NCBI GenBank assembly: GCA_934047225.1
Contig: CAKOHE010000008.1
Location: 992,001 to 1,056,000, forward strand
Source: Ypsolopha sequella
Taxonomy: Eukaryota > Arthropoda > Insecta > Lepidoptera > Ypsolophidae
Reading direction: 5' to 3'
DNA length: 64,000 bases
Shown here: piece by piece, positions 52,271 through 61,640 of the stretch
Numbering within the stretch: position 1 is the stretch's first letter
How the letters are laid out: every line of letters begins with the position of its first letter
The notes under the pieces: model-generated
The model's database searches: none
Seen by the model: the letters and a program-made list of their open reading frames with translations, nothing else
Told to the model about the DNA's origin: nothing
Program-made: the position numbers and the translations under genes

Positions 52271-55200
52271 GCAGTCTATTCTGTCCCCAATCATTGTCAG
52301 AATAACATTGGAACTGGCCCATATAATTAATAAAAGGGCAGTCTACTCTGTCCACAATCATTGTCAGAATAACTTTGGAACTGGCCCATATAATTAATAA
52401 AAGGGCAGTCTATTCTGTCCCCAATCATTGTCAGAATAACATTGGAACTGGCCCATATAATTTATAAAAGGGCAGTCTACTCTGTCCACAATCATTGTCA
52501 GAATAACATTGGAACTGGCCCATATAATTAATAAAAGGGCAGTCTATTCTGTCCCCAATCATTGTCAGAATAACATTGGAACTGGCCCATATAATTAATA
52601 AAAGGGCAGTCTACTCTGTCCACAATCATTGTCAGAATAACATTGGAACTGGCCCATATAATTAATAAAAGGGCAGTCTACTCTGTCCACAATCATTGTC
52701 AGAATAACATTGGAACTGGCCCATATAATTAATAAAAGGGCAGTCTATTCTGTCCCCAAACATTGTCAGAATAACATTGGAACTGGCCCATATAATTAAT
52801 AAAAGGGCAGTCTACTCTGTCCACAATCATTGTCAATATAACATTGGAACTGGCCCATATAATTAATAAAAGGGCAGTCTATTCTGTCCCCAATCATTGT
52901 CAGAATAACATTGGAACTGGCCCATATAATTATTAAAAGGGCAGTCTATTCTGTCCACAATCATTGTCAGAATAACATTGGAACTGACCCATATAATTAA
53001 TAAAAGGGCAGTCTAATCTGTCCCCAATCATTGTCAGAATAACATTGGAACTGGCCCATATAATTAATAAAAGGGCAGTCTATTCTGTCCCCAATCATTG
53101 TCAGAATAACATTGGAACTGGCCCATATAATTAATAAAAGGGCAGTCTATTCTGTCCCCAATCATTGACAGAATAACATTGGAACTGGCCCATATAATTA
53201 ATAAAAGGGCAGTCTATTCTGTCCAAAATCATTGTCAGAACAACATTGGAACTGGCCCATATAATTAATAAAAGGGCAGTCTACTCTGTCCACAATCATT
53301 GTCAGAATAACATTGGAACTGGCCCATATAATTAATAAAAGGGCAGTCTACTCTGTCCACAATCATTGTCAGAATAACATTGGAACTGGCCCATATAATT
53401 AATAAAAGGGCAGTCTACTCTGTCCACAATCATTGTCAGAATAACATTGGAACTGGCCCATATAATTAATAAAAGGGCAGTCTATTCTGTTCACAATCAT
53501 TGTCAGAATAACATTGGAACTGACCCATATAATTAATAAAAGGGCAGTCTATTCTGTCCCCAATCATTGTCAGAATAACATTGGAACTGGCCCATATAAT
53601 TAATAAAAGGGCAGTCTATTCTGTCCCCAATCATTGTCAGAATAACATTGGAACTGGCCCATATAATTAATAAAAGGGCAGTCTACTCTGTCCACAATCA
53701 TTGTCAGAATAACATTGGAACTGGCCCATATAATTAATAAAAGGGCAGTCTATTCTGTCCCCAATCATTGTCAGAATAACATTGGAACTGGCCCATATAA
53801 TTAATAAAAGGGCAGTCTATTCTGTCCCCAATCATTGTCAGAATAACATTGGAACTGGCCCATATAATTAATAAAAGGGCAGTCTATTCTGTTCACAATC
53901 ATTGTCAGAATAACATTGGAACTGACCCATATAATTAATAAAAGGGCAGTCTATTCTGTCCCCAATCATTGTCAGAATAACATTGGAACTGGCCCATATA
54001 ATTAATAAAAGGGCAGTCTATTCTGTCCCCAATCATTGTCAGAATAACATTGGAAATGGCCCATATAATTATTAAAAGGGCAGTCTATTCTGTCCACAAT
54101 CATTGTCAGAATAACATTGGAACTGGCCCATATAATTAATAAAAGGGCAGTCTATTCTGTCCACAATCATTGTCAGAATAACATTGGAACTGGCCCATAT
54201 AATTAATAAAAGGGCAGTCTATTCTGTCCCCAATCATTGTCAGAATAACATTGGAACTGGCCCATATAATTAATAAAAGGGCAGTCTACTCTGTGCTCAA
54301 TCATTGTCAGAATAACATTGGAACTGGCCCATATAATTAATAAAAGGGCAGTCTACTCTGTCCACAATCATTGTCAGAATAACATTGGAACTGGCCCATA
54401 TAATTAATAAAAGGGCAGTCTACTCTGTCCTCAATCATTGTCAGAATAACATTGGAACTGGCCCATATAATTAATAAAAGGGCAGTCTATTCTGTCCCCA
54501 ATCATTGTCAGAATAACATTGGAACTGGCCCATATAATTAATAAAAGGGCAGTCTACTCTGTCCTCAATCATTGTCAGAATAACATTGGAACTGGCCCAT
54601 ATAATTAATAAAAGGGCAGTCTATTCTGTCCCCAATCATTGTCAGAATAACATTGGAACTGGCCCATATAATTAATAAAAGGGCAGTCTATTCTGTCCAC
54701 AATCATTGTCAGAATAACATTGGAACTGGCCCATATAATTAATAAAAGGGCAGTCTATTCTGTCCACAATCATTGTCAGAATAACATTGGAACTGGCCCA
54801 TATAATTAATAAAAGGGCAGTCTACTCTGTCCACAATCATTGTCAGAATAACATTGGAACTGGCCCATATAATTAATAAAAGGGCAGTCTACTCTGTCCA
54901 CAATCATTGTCAGAACAACATTGGAACTGGCCCATATAATTAATAAAAGGGCAGTCTCCTCTGTCCCCAATCATTGTCAGAATAACATTGGAACTGGCCC
55001 ATATAATTAATAAAAGGGCAGTCTACTCTGTCCACAATCATTGTCAGAATAACATTGGAACTGGCCCATATAATTAATAAAATGGCAGTCTACTCTGTCC
55101 ACAATCATTGTCAGAATAACATTGGAACTGGCCCATATAATTAATAAAAGGGCAGTCTATTCTGTCCCCAATCATTGTCAGAATAACATTGGAACTGGCC

Positions 55201-57180
55201 CATATAATTAATAAAAGGGCAGTCTATTCTGTCCCTAATCATTGTCAGAATAACATTGGAACTGGCCCATATAATTAATAAAATGGCAGTCTATTCTGTC
55301 CACAATCATTGTCAGAATAACATTGGAACTGGCCCATATAATTAATAAAAGGGCAGTCTATTCTGTCCCCAATCATTGTCAGAATAACATTGGAACTGGC
55401 CCATATAATTAATAAAAGGGCAGTCTATTCTGTCCACAATCATTGTCAGAATAACATTGGAACTGGCCCATATAATTAATAAAAGGGCAGTCTATTCTGT
55501 CCCCAATCATTGTCAGAATAACATTGGAACTGGCCCATATAATTAATAAAAGGGCAGTCTACTCTGTCCTCAATCATTGTCAGAATAACATTGGAACTGG
55601 CCCATATAATTAATAAAAGGGCAGTCTATTCTGTCCCCAATCATTGTCAGAATAACATTGGAACTGGCCCATATAATTAATAAAAGGGCAGTCTACTCTG
55701 TCCTCAATCATTGTCAGAATAACATTGGAACTGGCCCATATAATTAATAAAAGGGCAGTCTCCTCTGTCCCCAATCATTGTCAGAATAACATTGGAACTG
55801 GCCAATATAATTAATAAAAGGGCAGTCTATTCTGTCCACAATCATTGTCAGAATAACATTGGAACTGGCCCATATAATTAATAAAAGGGCAGTCTATTCT
55901 GTCCACAATCAATGTCAGAATAACATTGGAACTGGCCCATATAATTAATAAAAGGGCAGTCTATTCTGTCCACAATCATTGTCAGAATAACATTGGAACT
56001 GGCCCATATAATTAATAAAAGGGCAGTCTATTCTGTCCACAATCATTGTCAGAATAACATTGGAACTGGCCCATATAATTAATAAAAGGGCAGTCTATTC
56101 TGTCCACAATCATTGTCAGAATAACATTGGAACTGGCCCATATAATTAATAAAAGGGCAGTCTATTCTGTCCACAATCATTGTCAGAATAACATTGGAAC
56201 TGGCCCATATAATTAATAAAAGGGCAGTCTACTCTGTCCACAATCATTGTCAGAATAACATTGGAACTGGCCCATATAATTAATAAAAGGGCAGTCTACT
56301 CTGTCCACAATCATTGTCAGAACAACATTGGAACTGGCCCATATAATTAATAAAAGGGCAGTCTCCTCTGTCCCCAATCATTGTCAGAATAACATTGGAA
56401 CTGGCCCATATAATTAATAAAAGGGCAGTCTACTCTGTCCACAATCATTGTCAGAATAACATTGGAACTGGCCCATATAATTAATAAAAGGGCAGTCTAT
56501 TCTGTCCCCAATCATTGTCAGAATAACATTGGAACTGGCCCATATAATTAATAAAATGGCAGTCTACTCTGTCCACAATCATTGTCAGAATAACATTGGA
56601 ACTGGCCCATATAATTAATAAAAGGGCAGTCTATTCTGTCCCCAATCATTGTCAGAATAACATTGGAACTGGCCCATATAATTAATAAAAGGGCAGTCTA
56701 TTCTGTCCCCAATCATTGTCAGAATAACATTGGAACTGGCCCATATAATTAATAAAAGGGCAGTCTATTCTGTCCCCAATCATTGTCAGAATAACATTGG
56801 AACTGGCCCATATAATTAATAAAATGGCAGTCTACTCTGTCCACAATTATTGTCAGAATAACATTGGAACTGACCCATATAATTATTAAAGGGCAGTCTA
56901 ATCTGTCCCCAATCATTGTTAGAATAACATTGGAACTGGCCCATATAATTGATAAAAGGGCAGTCTATTCTGTCCCCAATCATTGTCAGAATAACATTGG
57001 AACTGGCCCATATAATTAATAAAAGGGCAGTCTATTCTGTCCCCAATCATTGTCAGAATAACATTGGAACTGGCCCATATAATTAATAAAAGGGCAGTCT
57101 ATTCTGTCCACAATCATTGTCAGAATAACATTGGAACTGGCCCATATAATTAATAAAAGGGCAGTCTATTCTGTCCCCAA
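52270..57180. repeat. Less homogenised satellite segment
   Basis: Monomers of both types are mixed, with A-like AGAACAAC/CCTCTG pairs (54,915 and 56,325), AAATGGCAG (55,081, 55,283, 56,554 and 56,823), GTCCTCAATC monomers (about 54,430, 54,560, 55,567, 55,700) and TCAC trimers (53,490 and 53,890). Many variants occur only here: AACTTTGG (52,373), GTCAATATAAC (52,834), ATTGACAG (53,166), GTCCAAAATC with AACAAC (53,221), CTGTGCTC (54,292), GCCAATATAA (55,801), TCAATGTCAG (55,909), TTGATAAAAG (56,949) and a 66-bp monomer near 56,887. No gene or non-satellite DNA is present. Confidence 0.75.
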
Positions 57181-58652
57181 TCATTGTCAGAATAACATTG
57201 GAACTGGCCTATATAATTATTAAAAGGGCAGTCTATTCTGTCCCCAATCATTGTCAGAATAACATTGGAACTGGCCCATATAATTAATAAAAGGGCAGTC
57301 TACTCTGTCCACAATCATTGTCAGAATAACATTGGAACTGGCCCATATAATTAACAAAAGGGCAGTCTATTCTGTCCCCAATCATTGTCAGAATAACATT
57401 GGAACTGGCCCATATAATTAATAAAAGGGCAGTCTACTCTGTCCACAATCATTGTCAGAATAACATTGGAACTGGCCCATATAATTAATAAAAGGGCAGT
57501 CTATTCTGTCCCCAATCATTGTCAGAATAACATTGGAACTGGCCCATATAATTAATAAAAGGGCAGTCTACTCTGTCCACAATCATTGTCAGAATAACAT
57601 TGGAACTGGCCCATATAATTAATAAAAGGGCAGTCTATTCTGTCCCCAATCATTGTCAGAATAACATTGGAACTGGCCCATATAATTAATAAAAGGGCAG
57701 TCTATTCTGTTCACAATCATTGTCAGAATAACATTGGAACTGACCCATATAATTAATAAAAGGGCAGTCTATTCTGTCCCCAATCATTGTCAGAATAACA
57801 TTGGAACTGGCCCATATAATTAATAAAAGGGCAGTCTATTCTGTCCCCAATCATTGTCAGAATAACATTGGAACTGGCCCATATAATTAATAAAAGGGCA
57901 GTCTATTCTGTCCCTAATCATTGTCAGAATAACATTGGAACTGGCCCATATAATTAATAAAAGAGCAGTCTATTCTGTCCCCAATCATTGTCAGAATAAC
58001 ATTGGAACTGGCCCATATAATTAATAAAAGGGCAGTCTACTCTGTCCACAATCATTGTCAGAATAACATTGGAACTGGCCCATATAATTAATAAAAGGGC
58101 AGTCTATTCTGTTCACAATCATTGTCAGAATAACATTGGAACTGGCCCATATAATTAATAAAAGGGCAGTCAATTCTGTCCCCAATCATTGTCAGAATAA
58201 CATTGGAACTGGCCCATATAATAATAAAAGGGCAGTCTACTCTGTCCACAATCATTGTCACAATAACATTGGAACTGGCCCATATTATTAATAAAAGGGC
58301 AGTCTACTTTGTCCACAATCATTGTCAGAATAACATTAGAACTGGCCCATATAATTAATAAAAGGGCAGTCTATTCTGTCCCCAATCATTGTCAGAATAA
58401 CATTGGAACTGGCCCATATAATTAATAAAAGGGCAGTCTATTCTGTCCACAATCATTGTCAGAATAACATTGGAACTGGCCCATATAATTAATAAAAGGG
58501 CAGTCTATTCTGTCCACAATCATTGTCAGAATAACATTGGAACTGGCCCATATAATTAATAAAAGGGCAGTCTATTCTGTCCCCAATCATTGTCAGAATA
58601 ACATTGGAACTGGCCCATATAATTAATAAAAGGGCAGTCTATTCTGTCCACA
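57180..58652. repeat. 22-monomer tandem duplication, first copy
   Basis: The unit is 1,473 bp (22 x 67 less one base). It begins with CCTATATAATTATTAAAAG (T at 57,210) and contains ATTAACAAAAG (57,351), a TCAC...CTGACCC monomer (57,711), CCCT, AAAAGAGCAG (57,963), a TCAC monomer with the ordinary CTGGCCC (about 58,111), AGTCAATTC (58,169), a 66-bp monomer with ATAATAATAAAAG (58,217), GTCACAATAAC (58,257), CATATTATT (58,281), CTACTTTG (58,303) and ACATTAGAAC (58,334). All of these recur 1,473 bp later. Confidence 0.9.
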
Positions 58653-60125
58653 ATCATTGTCAGAATAACATTGGAACTGGCCTATATAATTATTAAAAGG
58701 GCAGTCTATTCTGTCCCCAATCATTGTCAGAATAACATTGGAACTGGCCCATATAATTAATAAAAGGGCAGTCTACTCTGTCCACAATCATTGTCAGAAT
58801 AACATTGGAACTGGCCCATATAATTAACAAAAGGGCAGTCTATTCTGTCCCCAATCATTGTCAGAATAACATTGGAACTGGCCCATATAATTAATAAAAG
58901 GGCAGTCTACTCTGTCCACAATCATTGTCAGAATAACATTGGAACTGGCCCATATAATTAATAAAAGGGCAGTCTATTCTGTCCCCAATCATTGTCAGAA
59001 TAACATTGGAACTGGCCCATATAATTAATAAAAGGGCAGTCTACTCTGTCCACAATCATTGTCAGAATAACATTGGAACTGGCCCATATAATTAATAAAA
59101 GGGCAGTCTATTCTGTCCCCAATCATTGTCAGAATAACATTGGAACTGGCCCATATAATTAATAAAAGGGCAGTCTATTCTGTTCACAATCATTGTCAGA
59201 ATAACATTGGAACTGACCCATATAATTAATAAAAGGGCAGTCTATTCTGTCCCCAATCATTGTCAGAATAACATTGGAACTGGCCCATATAATTAATAAA
59301 AGGGCAGTCTATTCTGTCCCCAATCATTGTCAGAATAACATTGGAACTGGCCCATATAATTAATAAAAGGGCAGTCTATTCTGTCCCTAATCATTGTCAG
59401 AATAACATTGGAACTGGCCCATATAATTAATAAAAGAGCAGTCTATTCTGTCCCCAATCATTGTCAGAATAACATTGGAACTGGCCCATATAATTAATAA
59501 AAGGGCAGTCTACTCTGTCCACAATCATTGTCAGAATAACATTGGAACTGGCCCATATAATTAATAAAAGGGCAGTCTATTCTGTTCACAATCATTGTCA
59601 GAATAACATTGGAACTGGCCCATATAATTAATAAAAGGGCAGTCAATTCTGTCCCCAATCATTGTCAGAATAACATTGGAACTGGCCCATATAATAATAA
59701 AAGGGCAGTCTACTCTGTCCACAATCATTGTCACAATAACATTGGAACTGGCCCATATTATTAATAAAAGGGCAGTCTACTTTGTCCACAATCATTGTCA
59801 GAATAACATTAGAACTGGCCCATATAATTAATAAAAGGGCAGTCTATTCTGTCCCCAATCATTGTCAGAATAACATTGGAACTGGCCCATATAATTAATA
59901 AAAGGGCAGTCTATTCTGTCCACAATCATTGTCAGAATAACATTGGAACTGGCCCATATAATTAATAAAAGGGCAGTCTATTCTGTCCACAATCATTGTC
60001 AGAATAACATTGGAACTGGCCCATATAATTAATAAAAGGGCAGTCTATTCTGTCCCCAATCATTGTCAGAATAACATTGGAACTGGCCCATATAATTAAT
60101 AAAAGGGCAGTCTATTCTGTCCACA
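58653..60125. repeat. 22-monomer tandem duplication, second copy
   Basis: The copy carries the full set of rare variants of the first at +1,473: CCTATATAATTATTAAAAG (T at 58,683), AAAAGAGCAG (59,433), the recombinant TCAC monomer (about 59,584), AGTCAATTC (59,642), ATAATAATAAAAG (59,690), GTCACAATAAC (59,730), CATATTATT (59,754), CTACTTTG (59,776) and ACATTAGAAC (59,807). I noticed almost no difference apart from the monomer at the first edge (CCCC near 57,175, CCAC near 58,648). Beyond about 60,125 the order returns to that of 56.1 kb. Confidence 0.9.
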
Positions 60126-61640
60126 ATCATTGTCAGAATAACATTGGAACTGGCCCATATAATTAATAAAAGGGCAGTCTATTCTGTCCACAATCATTGT
60201 CAGAATAACATTGGAACTGGCCCATATAATTAATAAAAGGGCAGTCTATTCTGTCCACAATCATTGTCAGAATAACATTGGAACTGGCCCATATAATTAA
60301 TAAAAGGGCAGTCTACTCTGTCCACAATCATTGTCAGAATAACATTGGAATTGGCCCATATAATTAATAAAAGGGCAGTCTACTCTGTCCACAATCATTG
60401 TCAGAACAACATTGGAACTGGCCCATATAATTAATAAAAGGGCAGTCTCCTCTGTCCCCAATCATTGTCAGAATAACATTGGAACTGGCCCATATAATTA
60501 ATAAAAGGGCAGTCTACTCTGTCCACAATCATTGTCAGAATAACATTGGAACTGGCCCATATAATTAATAAAAGGGCAGTCTATTCTGTCCCCAATCATT
60601 GTCAGAATAACATTGGAACTGGCCCATATAATTAATAAAATGGCAGTCTACTCTGTCCACAATCATTGTCAGAATAACATTGGAACTGGCCCATATAATT
60701 AATAAAAGGGCAGTCTATTCTGTCCCCAATCATTGTCAGAATAACATTGGAACTGGCCCATATAATTAATAAAAGGGCAGTCTATTCTGTCCCCAATCAT
60801 TGTCAGAATAACATTGGAACTGGCCCATATAATTAATAAAAGGGCAGTCTATTCTGTCCCCAATCATTGTCAGAATAACATTGGAACTGGCCCATATAAT
60901 TAATAAAAGGGCAGTCTATTCTGTCCCCAATCATTGTCAGAATAACATTGGAACTGGCCGATATAATTAATAAAAGGGCAGTCTATACTGTCCACAATCA
61001 TTGTCAGAATAACATTGGAACTGGCCCATATAATTAATAAAAGGGCAGTCTATTCTGTCCCCAATCATTGTCAGAATAACATTGGAACTGGCCCATATAA
61101 TTAATAAAAGGGCAGTCTATTCTGTCCACAATCATTGTCAGAATAACATTGGAACTGGCCCATATAATTAATAAAAGGGCAGTCTATTCTGTCCCCAATC
61201 ATTGTCAGAATAACATTGGAACTGGCCTATATAATTATTAAAAGGGCAGTCTATTCTGTCCCCAATCATTGTCAGAATAACATTGGAACTGGCCCATATA
61301 ATTAATAAAAGGGCAGTCTACTCTGTCCACAATCATTGTCAGAATAACATTGGAACTGGCCCATATAATTAACAAAAGGGCAGTCTATTCTGTCTCCAAT
61401 CATTGTCAGAATAACATTGGAAATGGCCCATATAATTAATAAAAGGGCAGTCTACTCTGTCCACAATCATTGTCAGAATAACATTGGAACTGGCCCATAT
61501 AATTAATAAAAGGGCAGTCTATTCTGTCCCCAATCATTGTCAGAATAACATTGGAACTGGCCCATATAATTAATAAAAGGGCAGTCTACTCTGTCCACAA
61601 TCATTGTCAGAATAACATTGGAACTGGCCCATATAATTAA
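60125..61640. repeat. Repeat of the 56.1-57.4 kb segment
   Basis: A run of CCAC monomers, then AGAACAAC/CCTCTG (60,405), AAATGGCAG (T at 60,641) and CCCC monomers repeats the order at 56.1-56.8 kb at an offset of 4,084 bp (61 monomers less three, matching the three 66-bp monomers between). The two differ after that: this copy has GGCCGATAT (60,957) and an ATACTG monomer where the earlier one has AATTATTG, a 66-bp monomer and TTGATAAAAG. It then shows CCTATATAATTATTAAAAG (61,226), ATTAACAAAAG (61,369), CTGTCTCC (61,390) and GGAAATGGCCC (61,420). Confidence 0.72.

Larger units (their letters stand above)
27392..59700. repeat. 66-bp monomers (one base lost), 8 in all
   Basis: Single-base losses are at about 27,395 and 31,279 (ATAATGATAAAAG), 28,338 (AAAAGGCAG), 30,275 (ATTATAAAAGG), 42,904 (CCTAACATTG), 56,887 (ATTATTAAAGGG), and 58,219 and 59,692 (ATAATAATAAAAG). 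Two of the changes occur twice because they lie in duplicated units. With the 22 longer monomers they account exactly for the 14-base excess over 955 x 67. Confidence 0.82.
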
